NCBI RefSeq assembly: GCF_014695725.1
Contig: NZ_JACJOU010000033.1
Coordinates: forward strand, 434,001-498,000
Direction of reading: 5' to 3'
Length of the DNA: 64,000 bases
From: Microcoleus sp. FACHB-672
GTDB lineage: Bacteria; Cyanobacteriota; Cyanobacteriia; Cyanobacteriales; Oscillatoriaceae
In this document: one piece after another, positions 27,159-38,184 of the stretch
Numbering within the stretch: position 1 is the first letter of the stretch
How the letters are laid out: the number at the start of each line of letters is the position of its first letter
Position numbers and translations under genes: made by a program
Notes under the pieces: generated by a model
Seen by the model: only the letters and a program-made list of their open reading frames with translations
What the model was told of the DNA's origin: nothing
Databases searched by the model: none

Positions 27159-28727
27159 GTGTTTAAAAAGGTACTAACCGGCATCATCGCACTGTGGATA
27201 CTCGTGATCCCCCTGATGGGAAATGTCCTTTCCCAAGATGAACCCACTCCAGAGCCGGCGGCGACAGAACTGCTCACTCCTGCCAGCCCTTCGGCTGAAC
27301 AAACTGTTCCAGCTACTCCCTCACCGGCAATATCCGCGCCGGCAACGTCTACCGAGCCGCCAGTCGCTCCAGCAGATGCAACTCGCCAACAAGAAACGGT
27401 TGCAGCAGAAACCGCAGACTCTCCTATCGACACAGGCGATACCGCCTTTATGTTAATCTGCTCAGCTCTAGTCCTACTGATGACGCCTGGACTGGCGTTT
27501 TTCTATGGAGGACTGGTACGCTCTCGCAACGTACTCAATACTATGATGATGAGCCTACTCCTGATGGCTGTCGTCGGAGTGACCTGGACGCTGTGGGGTT
27601 ACAGTCTTGCCTTCGCCCCAACTTCAGTGATACCTGGTGTGAACCCTGGAGATGCCGCTACTGTCAACGCCAACCCAATTATTGGGAGCTTAAACTGGTT
27701 TGGCTTGAATAACGTGGCATTCGACCAACCCGATCCAGTTGGCTATGCGCCAACGATTCCGCATCAGGTGTTCATGGTTTACCAGATGATGTTTGCCATT
27801 ATCACGCCGGCGCTGATCTCTGGGGCGATTGTGGAGCGGATAAGTTTTAAAGCCTATTTCTGGTTTATCCTCCTGTGGTCAACCTTAATCTACTCTCCTT
27901 TGGCTCACTGGGTTTGGGGTAAAGGCTGGCTCGGTGCGATTGGAGATTTAGACTTTGCCGGCGGCACAGTTGTCCATATCAGTTCCGGTGTTTCTGCGGT
28001 GGTTGCTGCTTGGATGATTGGGCCACGCAAAAGCTTTATGGTGCGACCGGCAGCCCCCCATAATGTGCCTTATGTCTTATTGGGAATTGGGTTGCTGTGG
28101 TTTGGTTGGTTTGGGTTTAATGCCGGCAGCGCTTTAGCAGCCGGTGGTTTAGCAACCGTTGCTTTTGTGGCGACAATGGTTTCCGCCTCTGCCGGTGGTC
28201 TAACTTGGCTACTGTGGGAATGGATACTGAGAGGCAAGCCAACTGCCATCGGTATTGCTAGCGGCTTTCTGGCGGGATTGGTCGGTATTACCCCAGCAGC
28301 AGGATATGTCACTCCTCTAGGAGCTCTCCTCATTGGATCAATTACGGCAATTTGTTGTTTCTATGCGGTCAGCCTGCGAGCGAAGTGGCAATTTGATGAT
28401 TCTTTAGACACCTTTCCCATTCACGGTGTTGGTGGGACTGTCGGGGCGCTTCTAACAGGTCTCTTTGCCACAAAAGCGGTTAACGCTGCTGGAGACAACG
28501 GCTTGTTTTTCAATAACCCGTCGCAGTTGGTTGAACAAATTATCGCTATCGTCGCCACCTATGTTTTTGCAGGTGTTGGCACCTTTGTTATTCTCAAATT
28601 TCTAGGATCATTCATGGAACTGCGAGTTAAGCCGGTCGTTGAAGACCAAGGTGTGGATATCAACGAACATGGTGAAGAAGGTTATGGTGAAGAATTTGGT
28701 TCTGGGCTGAGCTTCACTAAGGAGTAA
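27159..28727 (+). CDS. amt: Ammonium transporter (Amt family)
   Basis: 522 residues from a GTG. Amt proteins form trimeric channels that take up ammonium. The first 30 residues are a hydrophobic signal-like segment, followed by a Pro/Thr/Ala-rich linker to about residue 90. The eleven-span core begins at TAFMLICSALVLLMTPGLAF and includes GGLVRSRNVLNT, the FDFAGGTVVH-type block (here DLDFAGGTVVHISSGVSA), GFNAGSALAAGG and FPIHGVGGTVGALLTGLF with the pore histidine. Preceded by an NtcA box, so nitrogen-regulated. No glnK/glnB gene is adjacent. Confidence 0.95.
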   Translation: MFKKVLTGIIALWILVIPLMGNVLSQDEPTPEPAATELLTPASPSAEQTVPATPSPAISAPATSTEPPVAPADATRQQETVAAETADSPIDTGDTAFMLICSALVLLMTPGLAFFYGGLVRSRNVLNTMMMSLLLMAVVGVTWTLWGYSLAFAPTSVIPGVNPGDAATVNANPIIGSLNWFGLNNVAFDQPDPVGYAPTIPHQVFMVYQMMFAIITPALISGAIVERISFKAYFWFILLWSTLIYSPLAHWVWGKGWLGAIGDLDFAGGTVVHISSGVSAVVAAWMIGPRKSFMVRPAAPHNVPYVLLGIGLLWFGWFGFNAGSALAAGGLATVAFVATMVSASAGGLTWLLWEWILRGKPTAIGIASGFLAGLVGITPAAGYVTPLGALLIGSITAICCFYAVSLRAKWQFDDSLDTFPIHGVGGTVGALLTGLFATKAVNAAGDNGLFFNNPSQLVEQIIAIVATYVFAGVGTFVILKFLGSFMELRVKPVVEDQGVDINEHGEEGYGEEFGSGLSFTKE

Positions 28728-28833
28728 GCGAGTTTGGTTTCCCTTGTGAGCGCTTTGTTATCCAATGTCTGCTCACGATTTTTAGGGATAACATCAGCCG
28801 ACTGAATTAGCACCTTCCTGCGTTCACCTTAGT

Positions 28834-28891
28834 TAAAGCCATAATTACTCACAAGAGTTTGTTTACACTTCTGTGAGTAATTATGGCTTTA
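28834..28891. repeat. 20-bp perfect inverted repeat after amt
   Basis: Arms TAAAGCCATAATTACTCACA and its complement (20 bases each) with an 18-base loop, 107 bases after the amt stop. No T-run. Arms this long and perfect suggest a mobile miniature element, a two-way terminator or an operator. Confidence 0.65.
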
Positions 28892-28920
28892 CTCATACCA
28901 ACTGATCGACCTTAAGGTAA

Positions 28921-29160
28921 ATTCAAATTTTTTTAACCTCTTTCAAACCTTTTTTAAATGCTTAAAATGCTTCATTAATTAAATTTTGAGCAGGCTTTGA
29001 TTTTTAAGGTCTTCTTTGATACCTTCAATTTTGATTTTCATTTAATAAGTTTTAAACTCGGCTTAGAAAGCCTAAAAAATTTTCTAAATGCACCTTTTGA
29101 GAGAAAAGAGATGTCAATTTGTTCGCCTTTACTTGATATTCTTTAATGAACGATTGCAAT
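28921..29160 (-). pseudogene. Decayed relic of the small nSTAND-partner gene family
   Basis: On the minus strand, 29040-28981 reads KIKIEGIKEDLKNQSLLK, matching the intact SKIEFVEEELKKSKPDQD of the protein at 24448-24963. After a frame change, 28980-28921 reads LINEAF, stop, AFKKGLKEVKKI, matching LITQAVEALEKGLKGVEKLI. Base-level similarity to 24490-24620 is clear. Stops and frame changes show it is non-functional. The part from 29050 to 29160 shows only weak similarity to the middle region. No start or stop of the original gene can be fixed. Confidence 0.75.
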
Positions 29161-29618
29161 AATTTAGCAATTTTTGCTTTTATAATTTTTATTTAAAATC
29201 TTAATTTTAAAGTGTTATTTTAACATTCAAAAATTTTGATAACGTCTCTATATTTATCTGTGGCTTGTATCAAACACTACATTTTTTTAAGGAATGATTT
29301 TGTATTATTATGTAGCTAGGATGTTAACGGCACTAAGAGAAAGCGCTTGCCTCATTTTCTGCCGGCAGCCTGTCTTGAGCTGAACCCACTCATCGTTTAA
29401 CTTCAGCTAATACCTTTCTTGGATTATTTTTTCGCTGATTAACTGAAGCTCGAACGGCGATTTAGCAAGCCGGCAGACACACAGAAATATGACAAAAAGT
29501 CATGCCGGCCTGAATCTGCCTCAGTTTTGGCACATCGTCGTGCTTATTTCCAGCAAAAACTATCTAATTGCTTTGGAAAAGTTAGATGCTGTGAATAATC
29601 AATGAATAATCTAGTAAT
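29161..29618. other. Spacer upstream of the signalling operon's 3' end
   Basis: AT-rich, no gene seen. It separates the relic from the stop of the histidine kinase gene at 29619. Confidence 0.4.
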
Positions 29619-31073
29619 CTATGAGGCGATCATTGCTTGATATGCTTGAGAAATCGGAAGTTCAATCACAAACTCTGTGCCTTGTGCCGGCGTTGAAATA
29701 CATTGCAAACTTCCTCCATGTTTTTCTACTACAATTTGCCAGCTAATTGACAATCCAATTCCAGTCCCTTTTCCTGGCGCTTTAGTGGTATAAAAAGGAT
29801 CAAAAATGTGTTGAGTGACGTCAGGGGCTATCCCAGATCCATTATCTTTAATTCGGATAATTGCCCGGTTACCCTCCATTACCTGAGTGTAAATCCGAAT
29901 GCAACTTGGATAAGCTTTTATTTGTTCCGCGCTCCTGTGCTGGTTACACTCATCTATCGCATCAATTGCGTTAGCAAGAATATTCATAAAAACTTGATTC
30001 ATCTCGCCGCCATAACACTCGACAAGTGGGAAGTTAGGAGAATACTCTTTAATGATTTCAATGGCAGGGCGATCTTGCTTAAATTTCAGCCGGCTGTGCA
30101 AAATCATCAACGTGCTGTCAATGCCTTCGTGGATATTCATCGGCTTCATTTCAAATCCATCTTGGTGAGAGAAACGCCGCAAAGACAAAACAATCTCGCG
30201 TATCCGCTCCGCACCGACTTGCATTGAACTCAGCATTTTTGGCAAGTCTTCAATCAAAAATTCTAAGTCTATATCATCTGCTGCTTCAGCAATCTTGGGT
30301 TCTGCTTCAGGATAAACTTCTTGATAGGATCTGAGCATACCAATTAGATCCTCAATATAGTCGCTAACGTGAGATAGGTTGCCATAAATAAAGTTAACTG
30401 GGTTGTTAATTTCATGAGCAACACCGGCAACCATTTGCCCAATAGCAGACATTTTTTCGCTCTGAATTAATTGGCTTTGAGCTTGTTGAAGTTTGACAAG
30501 CGAACGCTGCAATGTTTGCTCAGCTAAGTATCGCTCTTCAATTTCCTGTTGCAGACGGCAGTTAGTTTGTGACAACTCTTCGGTTCGCTCTTCCACTCGT
30601 CTTTCTAGCTCGCTTGCTAGCTGATTACGCTCCGTAACTTCTTGGTGTAATTGTTCGTTTTGAACTTGGAGTTTTTTGGTTAGATTTCGGATGCTCAAAT
30701 GAGTTTGAACCCGAGCTAACACCTCTTCTTGCTGAAACGGCTTGGTGATGTAATCGACTGCGCCGACACTAAAGCCTTTAACTTTATTTTCTGTATCGGC
30801 TAATGCTGTCATAAAAATGACAGGGATATCTTTTGTTGATTCAGAAGCTTTTAAATGCCGGCAGGTTTCAAAGCCATCTATACCCGGCATTAGTACATCG
30901 AGTAAAATTAAGTCAGGCGGGGAATATTCGACCTTTTTAATTGCACTTTGACCACTTCGAGCGACCCAAACTTTATATCCCGCAGTCGTCAAACAATCAA
31001 AGAGCAGTTGTAAATTAGTTGGGTTGTCATCAACAATGAGAATTGGGCCAAAATTAGAAGAATCTGCGCTCAT
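29619..31073 (-). CDS. Receiver–histidine kinase hybrid
   Basis: 484 residues. N-terminal receiver: ILIVDDNPTNLQLLF (11-25), phosphoacceptor D59 in LILLDVLMPG, conserved K in YITKPFQQEE. A coiled coil (about 135-210) leads to a HisKA domain with GVAHEINNPVNFIYGNLS (phospho-histidine near residue 222), then an HATPase_c domain with MNQVFMNILANAIDAI (N box), IKDNGSGI (G1) and GKGTGIGLSISW (G2). All catalytic blocks look intact. Its start overlaps the stop of the large kinase gene by four bases (ATGA), so they are co-translated and probably act in one pathway. No output domain is present. Confidence 0.93.
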   Translation of the reverse strand: MSADSSNFGPILIVDDNPTNLQLLFDCLTTAGYKVWVARSGQSAIKKVEYSPPDLILLDVLMPGIDGFETCRHLKASESTKDIPVIFMTALADTENKVKGFSVGAVDYITKPFQQEEVLARVQTHLSIRNLTKKLQVQNEQLHQEVTERNQLASELERRVEERTEELSQTNCRLQQEIEERYLAEQTLQRSLVKLQQAQSQLIQSEKMSAIGQMVAGVAHEINNPVNFIYGNLSHVSDYIEDLIGMLRSYQEVYPEAEPKIAEAADDIDLEFLIEDLPKMLSSMQVGAERIREIVLSLRRFSHQDGFEMKPMNIHEGIDSTLMILHSRLKFKQDRPAIEIIKEYSPNFPLVECYGGEMNQVFMNILANAIDAIDECNQHRSAEQIKAYPSCIRIYTQVMEGNRAIIRIKDNGSGIAPDVTQHIFDPFYTTKAPGKGTGIGLSISWQIVVEKHGGSLQCISTPAQGTEFVIELPISQAYQAMIAS

Positions 31074-34000
31074 GATTGGACCTCCAAGGATTGCTGTACG
31101 AACTCTAGAATTTTTTCCTCTTCAAAATCGTTAGCCAACTGAATTAGATGATTAGCAAAAGCAGCGAATTGAGGCGATAAATTCTTGAGTTCTCCGGCTT
31201 GCTTTTGAATTCCCTGTAAATCGCCACTCATGGCAAACTCTAAAAAGAGCGAAAGTTCTTCAGCAGGAGGCGCAATGACTTCTTTCTCTTGGCTGCTTTC
31301 AGGAATCGTTGGGACGGAAGAATCAGGAGCGATCACTTCTAACTCATAAATCCATTCTAAATTAAGCAGGCGGCTTAAGCATTCAAAAAGGTCTTCGGCA
31401 CGAATCGGCTTCGGGATAAAAGCATCACATCCCGCTTCTAAACTTCCCTCCTTTTCTGCCTCAAAAACACTGGCAGAAGTGCCGATAATGACCACATTTT
31501 TAAGTTCGGGTGATTTGCGAATCCTCCTTATGGCTTCAAAGCCATCCATAACCGGCATAACCAAATCGGTGAAAATGCAATCGGGATGAAAAGCAGCCGC
31601 TTTGTTCAAACAATCTTCCCCGTCAGTCGCTTCTTTGACTTCAAATCCCAGAGGCGCTAACAAGTTAACGACAACAAAACGATTTTCCCATTTATCATCT
31701 ACTACTAATATTTTACGCTTAGCGCCGGCATATCCTCGAATAATTTTTTCAGCTTGTTTTTGGTATTTAGCCCATCCTTCAACTTCGGTTAATTCTATAT
31801 CAAACCAGAAAACACTGCCTTTACCGGCAGCACTTTCAACTTTTAATTCACCCCCCATCATTTCAACTAATTGCCGGCTAATTGCTAATCCTAAGCCGGT
31901 TCCTTCGGTTTGATGAGCGGTATCGCCTACCTGCTCGAAGGGCAAAAATATTTTAGATAATTTTTCCGGTGCAATCCCGATGCCGGTGTCTTCCACTTGG
32001 AAGCGAATTTTAGTTAAGGGTGATGGGGATGAATCATGAGCAATAAACGAGGAATCATTAACGTATCCAACTTTGAAGGTAACGCCGCCTGCTTCCGTAA
32101 ACTTAACAGCATTTCCCAGTAAATTTATCACAATTTGCCGCAACCTTTTTTCATCAGCAAGAATTGCTATAGGAAGCTGAGTTATGGGTTCGTAGTTTAG
32201 GGAAACTCCCTTTTGTTCGGCCCGAATGCGACAAATTTCAACGATGCTTTGGAGAAACTGTGAAAAATGAAATTCTGTCAGGTTGATATCCATTTTTCCA
32301 GCTTCAATCTTTGAAAGATCTAAAACATCATTAATTAACATTAAAAGATGTTCCCCGCATTGATGAATAATGTTAACTCCAGTCGTTTGCTGGGGCGTTA
32401 AGTTTTTGTCACGCTTGAGGATTTGAGCGTAACCTAAAACACCATTGAGGGGAGTTCGTAATTCATGGCTCATATTGGCGAGAAATCGGCTCTTGGCTTG
32501 GTTCGCGGCTTCTGCTGTTTTCTCGGCTCGTTGGCGCTCTTTTATTTCTATCTGTAGGTGCGAATTCTTTTGTTGTAATTCCTCAGTTCGCTCTTCTACT
32601 TTGACTTCTAGGGTGTGATAAAGTGTGGCATTTTCTATGGCTATTGCGGCTTGCGTCGATAGCATCCGCAATATTTCTACGCGTTTCGGCGTAAAAGCAC
32701 CGGCAACTAGATTATTTTCTAGGTAAAGAATCGCAGTAACTTTGCCTTGATAGAAAATAGGCGTACACAGTAACGATTTAATTTTGTGTTGGATGATGTA
32801 GGCGTCAGTCTTAAAGATTTCCTCACTGCTTGCATCATTTAAAACAACATCTTTCTGAGTTCTGATGACATAATTCAGCACCGAGACAGGTAGCTGCTGA
32901 CTGGTTGACAGGGGAAGAGATGGCAGCACTTGCACTTCATCTTTAGTCCCGGTTGCTTCTATGAAGAATTCCCCGTTCTTTGGCAAGATAAGGGAGCCGG
33001 TTTGTGCGCCGGCATTCTCTATCAAAATCTTCATTAACTTGTCGAGCAAGTTAGACAGTACAATTTCCCCTGCAATTGCTTGCGATGCCTTCATCACCGT
33101 TGCCAAGTCGAGAAATTCTGAAATTTCTGAGCCGGTGGCAGTGATGGTTCCCTGAATTGTTTGCATAATTGTCTCGCCGGTCTTTTCACTCATTTTCTGG
33201 TTAAGGACTGAGGCGAGTAATTGGGGATATCGTTCTTCTAAATCTTCAACTTTTGCTTTAGCACCCCAACGGATATAACCATAATAAGCATCAGTCATGT
33301 AAGTTTTAGCGATCTTGTCTCTGCCAAGGAATAGATGAAACTCTGCCGCCAGTTCATTGGCTAACGCTTCTTCTTGGATATATTTCTGCGCTTTGGCGGC
33401 TTGAATTGCCCGTTCGTAATAATCGATTGCTTCTTCCCGCAGTCCCAAAACCTGCGCTTTCTCCGCTTCTACCAAGTCATACTTATGCTGGAAATTTGAC
33501 GGCGCATGAAATGCCCATGTCTTCATTTTTTCCTGATTGGCTACCACTTGACTAAGGTATTCTTCTTTTTCCTTTGCTTCGGCTGCTGGATACAGTGCGA
33601 GGAGAGCAAGAGAGTGGTAGAAGTTGTAAAAGATATTATGAATGGTTCCCACACCGAAATGGGCATTTTGGGCTGCTAAAGTTGCGCTGGCTACTGTTCC
33701 TTTGTAATCTTTAAATGAATAAAGAAGAATGGTTTGAGCAACATAATATAGCAATCGTAAAGTTCCATTGTTACCTTCTTTAATGATGGGAAGCATTTCT
33801 TCTTCATTAAAAACATCGCCGGATAAACGCAATTTATCTGGGGCTTTGCCAAGAAGATTTTTAATCAGTTGACCATAGACTTTGATAAAATTAATATCAT
33901 AATCTTGCTTGCATTTGATGGTTAAAGCAAGGTATTTTTCATGTTCAATTTCCATTTTTTCCAGTTGTTCACCTTTAAAAAATGCGAAATTGCAATAATT

Positions 34001-37000
34001 CGCAGCATCATGGCTAGCAAATTCTAAATCTCCAACTTCTAAACCGCTTTGAGTCCCTTCGAGCAACGGTTCTAGATTTTCACTAATATGATTTTTCCAG
34101 TGATTAATCAGGGCATACAATATACAAATAATCTTAGATTTTAGGGTGTTGCAGTCAAGTTTTTTCAACAAAGGAACGGCTAGTTTACCAAATTGATAGC
34201 CCGACTCTATCTCTCCCATTGCCCCAGATAAGAGACAGCCATACCAAACATAGGCGTAAGCGGATTCGGGTGAATTTCCGTAGCGGATAGACAAAGAGAT
34301 CATCGTAAAAAGAATCGGTGCCAGCATCGCCGCATTGCCGAGATAAGCCGCTGTCACGCTCGTCTTTAATATTCGCATGGACGCGAGTTTTTCGGCATCT
34401 GTCATTGCCGGCAGATCAGCTAAATCATCAATAATCAAATTTTGAGGCGGTTCTTGCTCTAGGTGAACCCCAAACATTTCCAGAACGCTAACGCTGGTAT
34501 CTATCGCTGATTGCAACTGACTTTGAGCGATATCAAACTGAATTTTTAGCTCGTAGACCTTAACTTTTTCGAGGAGTGTTTTTGCACATTTTAGGAGAAC
34601 CTCAGAAAGCTGATTCAATTGCTCAAAGTTACCGATTAAGTATTCGGCTTCTGCGGTTTCTAAGTAAAGGGTAAACGTCAGAGCATATTGACATTCCCAG
34701 CTATCTGAGGCGAGAAGTCCTAAACCGACATTCAAATATTTGACGGCAGAATCATGGGCGGTTGCGGCTTTGGCTTTCTGTCCCGCTATTAAATTTAGCT
34801 CAGCCAACTCATATTTTTCTGACTCAGAAGTAAGTAAATCTATGCCGTAATTCAGTTGATTCACTAAAGCAAAAATATTTTCTTTTCGTTCCTCTGGCGT
34901 TGTATTTTGCAGCAGTAATTGACCGATTTTTAAGTGGGTCTGTTTTTTCTGCTCATCAGGAATTTGAGAATACGCAGCTTGCTGCACTCGGTCATGTAAA
35001 AACTTGTAGTCAACTTTGATATCGGTTAAAGTAATGCCGGCAGATTCTTCCTGAGTAAATGCTAAGGGAATTTTGTACTCATTACTCAACGGTAAAATCA
35101 ACCCAGCCTGAAGTGCCGGCCACAATTGAGCCGCAGCGGCTAAGGAAAACTCCTCACTGACAACACTCAAAACTTCTAAATTAAAGGTGTTGCCAATACA
35201 AGCAGCCAGCTTTAAGACTTTCTGTGTTTCTACCGGCAGTTTGAGAATATTTCGGGCAATGAGTTCAACAACATTATAATCAGTGATGCCAATAACTTGA
35301 ATTTGCTCAAGATTCCACTGCCACGTACTCGAAGCTAACTCATAAATTAATAAGTTTTCCTGGTAAAGCGTTTTCAGTAGTTGCGTTAAGAAGAAGGGAT
35401 TACCCTGAGTTTTATTAAAAAGTAGCTCAGATAGCGGTTTTGAGCGAACAGATTCATTTAAAGTCTCGGCAATTAATTCTTCAACATGAATCAGTTGTAA
35501 CGGCTCAAGTACAATATTATTAACCGTTGCGCCGGCAGCTTGGATCTTTTCAATCGTTTGCACCGTTGGATGCGTGGGAAACACTTCGTTATCTCGATAC
35601 GCGCCAATCAGTAATAAATATTTGCTATCCGCATCCGTGATCAGCAGTTCGATTAATTTAAGCGAGGCTGAATCTGCCCACTGCAAGTCATCTAAAAAGA
35701 CAACCAGGGGGTGTTCTTCGGTTGTAAATACCCCAATAAATTGTTTAAAGACGCGGCTGAAACGGTTTTGCGATTCAGTTGCCCCCAGTTCGGTTACGGC
35801 AGGCTGTTTGCCGGTAATTAATTCCACTTCGGGAATCACATCAATGATGACTTGCCCGTTACTGGCTAAAGCTGATAAAAGTTTTTCTTTCCAAATGTGA
35901 GTTTGTGCTTCACTTTCAGTCAGCAATTGTTGAATTAATGACTGAAAAGCTTGAATCAGGGAGGCAAACGGGATATTTCGCTTAAATTGGTCAAATTTGC
36001 CGGCAATAAAATAACCGCGTTGCCGGACAATGGGTTTGTGAACTTCATTGACTAAAACGGTTTTGCCAATCCCGGAGTAACCGGAAACCAGCATCATTTC
36101 GGTATTGCCACAACTGACGCGATCAAAGGTTTCTAAAAGGGTTGAAACTTCTGCTTCTCTGCCGTAAAGCTTTTGTGGAATATTCAATAAACCGGCTTTA
36201 TCTGCGCTGCCGGCTATAAAACCAGAAATCGTGCCGGTTGTTTGCAGTTTGAGTAAACACGTTTCCAGGTCAAATTTTAATCCCTCTGCACTTTGATAGC
36301 GATCTTCTGCGGTTTTAGCTAATAACTTCATAACCAAGCTGGAAACCGCTTCAGGAATTTCTGGATTTAGGTGATGCGGAGGCACCGGCACCTTTGCAAT
36401 ATGACAATGGACTAACTCCAGGGCATCAAGTGTGTCAAAAGGTACTTCACCCGTCAGCATTTCATAAAACGTAACGCCCAAGGAATAAAAATCTGTGCGG
36501 TAGTCAACCGTGCGATTCATCCTGCCGGTTTGTTCAGGAGACATATAAGCAAGCGTGCCTTCTAGCAAGTCCGGATGGCTGAGGCTTGGGTTCTCTCGCT
36601 CCAATTTTGAAGCAATACTAAAATCAATAATTTTAACTTTGCTGTTTAAGGGAGTAATAATAATATTGTGAGGTTTAATATCTTTATGAATAATGTTATT
36701 TTTATGAAGTTCTGTCAGCGTCGAAACTAATTGAATGCCAATCGAAAGAAACGATAAAATGGGTATGGGTTGAGAATTCATCCAATCTTTGAGCGCAACT
36801 CCGCCACAATCTTCTAGCAGCAACGCTAAACCATGCTGATAGCTTTCAAGGCTGTAAGCTTTGACAATTCCTTCAATTTCTAAAGTTTGAATAATTTTAT
36901 ATTCATGGCGCAAGCGAGTAATATCTTCAAGCGTCGGATACTCAGATTGTAAAGTTTTGATAATAATGGGCGCGTGATCCGATTCTCTCAAACCTCGGTA

Positions 37001-37066
37001 AATAACGGTTCGGAAGCCGGTATGAATCGATTCGAGTAGTTGATAGCCGGGGAGAATAGCATTCAT
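31070..37066 (-). CDS. Ser/Thr kinase–AAA–GAF–histidine kinase–receiver hybrid
   Basis: About 1998 residues from the ATG at 37066 (a longer frame to 37147 adds an unlikely 27-residue tail). Order: Ser/Thr kinase (lysine in IIIKTL near 37, catalytic HKDIKPHN at 127-134, DFS instead of DFG at 148-150); AAA/ATPase with Walker [15 protein letters not shown] (about 350); a long helical TPR-like part; a GAF domain; a coiled coil; HisKA with [16 protein letters not shown]; HATPase; a C-terminal receiver with [12 protein letters not shown] and [11 protein letters not shown]. This is the HstK-like class found in filamentous cyanobacteria and some other bacteria. Signals may pass from kinase to ATPase to histidine kinase. 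Ligand and targets are unknown. Confidence 0.93.
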   Translation of the reverse strand: MNAILPGYQLLESIHTGFRTVIYRGLRESDHAPIIIKTLQSEYPTLEDITRLRHEYKIIQTLEIEGIVKAYSLESYQHGLALLLEDCGGVALKDWMNSQPIPILSFLSIGIQLVSTLTELHKNNIIHKDIKPHNIIITPLNSKVKIIDFSIASKLERENPSLSHPDLLEGTLAYMSPEQTGRMNRTVDYRTDFYSLGVTFYEMLTGEVPFDTLDALELVHCHIAKVPVPPHHLNPEIPEAVSSLVMKLLAKTAEDRYQSAEGLKFDLETCLLKLQTTGTISGFIAGSADKAGLLNIPQKLYGREAEVSTLLETFDRVSCGNTEMMLVSGYSGIGKTVLVNEVHKPIVRQRGYFIAGKFDQFKRNIPFASLIQAFQSLIQQLLTESEAQTHIWKEKLLSALASNGQVIIDVIPEVELITGKQPAVTELGATESQNRFSRVFKQFIGVFTTEEHPLVVFLDDLQWADSASLKLIELLITDADSKYLLLIGAYRDNEVFPTHPTVQTIEKIQAAGATVNNIVLEPLQLIHVEELIAETLNESVRSKPLSELLFNKTQGNPFFLTQLLKTLYQENLLIYELASSTWQWNLEQIQVIGITDYNVVELIARNILKLPVETQKVLKLAACIGNTFNLEVLSVVSEEFSLAAAAQLWPALQAGLILPLSNEYKIPLAFTQEESAGITLTDIKVDYKFLHDRVQQAAYSQIPDEQKKQTHLKIGQLLLQNTTPEERKENIFALVNQLNYGIDLLTSESEKYELAELNLIAGQKAKAATAHDSAVKYLNVGLGLLASDSWECQYALTFTLYLETAEAEYLIGNFEQLNQLSEVLLKCAKTLLEKVKVYELKIQFDIAQSQLQSAIDTSVSVLEMFGVHLEQEPPQNLIIDDLADLPAMTDAEKLASMRILKTSVTAAYLGNAAMLAPILFTMISLSIRYGNSPESAYAYVWYGCLLSGAMGEIESGYQFGKLAVPLLKKLDCNTLKSKIICILYALINHWKNHISENLEPLLEGTQSGLEVGDLEFASHDAANYCNFAFFKGEQLEKMEIEHEKYLALTIKCKQDYDINFIKVYGQLIKNLLGKAPDKLRLSGDVFNEEEMLPIIKEGNNGTLRLLYYVAQTILLYSFKDYKGTVASATLAAQNAHFGVGTIHNIFYNFYHSLALLALYPAAEAKEKEEYLSQVVANQEKMKTWAFHAPSNFQHKYDLVEAEKAQVLGLREEAIDYYERAIQAAKAQKYIQEEALANELAAEFHLFLGRDKIAKTYMTDAYYGYIRWGAKAKVEDLEERYPQLLASVLNQKMSEKTGETIMQTIQGTITATGSEISEFLDLATVMKASQAIAGEIVLSNLLDKLMKILIENAGAQTGSLILPKNGEFFIEATGTKDEVQVLPSLPLSTSQQLPVSVLNYVIRTQKDVVLNDASSEEIFKTDAYIIQHKIKSLLCTPIFYQGKVTAILYLENNLVAGAFTPKRVEILRMLSTQAAIAIENATLYHTLEVKVEERTEELQQKNSHLQIEIKERQRAEKTAEAANQAKSRFLANMSHELRTPLNGVLGYAQILKRDKNLTPQQTTGVNIIHQCGEHLLMLINDVLDLSKIEAGKMDINLTEFHFSQFLQSIVEICRIRAEQKGVSLNYEPITQLPIAILADEKRLRQIVINLLGNAVKFTEAGGVTFKVGYVNDSSFIAHDSSPSPLTKIRFQVEDTGIGIAPEKLSKIFLPFEQVGDTAHQTEGTGLGLAISRQLVEMMGGELKVESAAGKGSVFWFDIELTEVEGWAKYQKQAEKIIRGYAGAKRKILVVDDKWENRFVVVNLLAPLGFEVKEATDGEDCLNKAAAFHPDCIFTDLVMPVMDGFEAIRRIRKSPELKNVVIIGTSASVFEAEKEGSLEAGCDAFIPKPIRAEDLFECLSRLLNLEWIYELEVIAPDSSVPTIPESSQEKEVIAPPAEELSLFLEFAMSGDLQGIQKQAGELKNLSPQFAAFANHLIQLANDFEEEKILEFVQQSLEVQS

Positions 37067-38184
37067 AAAATTTCTAGTTCTCGCTGAGAGAATAAAGTGA
37101 CAAAACTTGGGCTGATCGCGCAGTGGATGCTGAAAATTTGCCGGCAACCACAGGAACTGTTGCGTTTAAGCTTGAGTTATAATGCGATCTCGTTTACTCG
37201 TTTCAGATGAACTCGGATCGACTTGTACTTAGTTATGGGATAAAGACTGTAGGGTTTCTGTGTGAAGTCAGAAAGTCGTTAAGGCCAAAAACTGTAGGAA
37301 GGCGTGAGGAACTCATCAACTATTAAAATGCCCTGACTTTTCTATCAAAGTTTGACAGCTTAATAAAACGTTAAAATGAGGGAGCAAAGGCTTGGGTTAA
37401 GTAACCTATTAATATAAATTATAATTATTTTACAAAATTAGATTTTTTAAAATTTGTAAACAACTGAGCTAAAAGTTGGAAATGTATAAAACTCTAAGCT
37501 GTGATCACCGGCAGCCAGTGAAAAATAACCGATCTATCGAGCAAGTTGGAACAAAACGCTTTTTAGAAATCTTCAGATCGATACAAAAAATACTTAAAGT
37601 TTCAACTTAATATAATTTTTAAAGTATTTTTCATTGGCAACGAATAACGGATATTTGAAGAGTTAGTAAGTTACAAATTTCAATTTAAATTTTATGCCGG
37701 CGCAAACAAGCTAACTTGAAATTAAAAGTTGCCCATCTCAGAGGATATTTTTCTCACAAAACTTTGAATTCCCGAAATCTACTGCCCCACCAGCATCCAG
37801 CGCGGCCTTAAAACTGGTTGGAATCGTCGCTTAGGCCGGCCTAATACTATAGAGCCTCTCTGGATAATGTATTAATAACTTCTTTTTAAGTTCTATTTTC
37901 AACTCTACCTTTATATAGGTGACAGTAAGGGCCGGCATTTACTTTACTTAAAATTTATTCCTTTCAAAGGATTGACAAATCAAGCAATGTGATATGGCTA
38001 AATGTACTGTATTCAGGGTTACAAAATAAATTGTAATAAAAGTATACTTTTGACAGAAGTTAAAAAAGATATTAACGATTAAATTAATTGTCAACCAAGA
38101 GATTAATAACCAATAGCTTGGGTTGGAGCGGTCTTTTAAAGACTTGATTTTGTTCAACTATCCATTTTAGCTAAATTTCCATAT
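37067..38184. other. 1.1-kb divergent spacer upstream of glgX
   Basis: The flanking genes are divergent. AT-rich with no supported gene; a 14-base palindrome TTAGGCCGGCCTAA lies at 37831-37844. A 69-codon minus-strand frame at 37948 has no family similarity and was rejected. Confidence 0.5.

Noticed and set aside
37948-38157. 69-codon minus-strand frame upstream of glgX
   Set aside because: Within an AT-rich promoter region, no similarity and no start signal.
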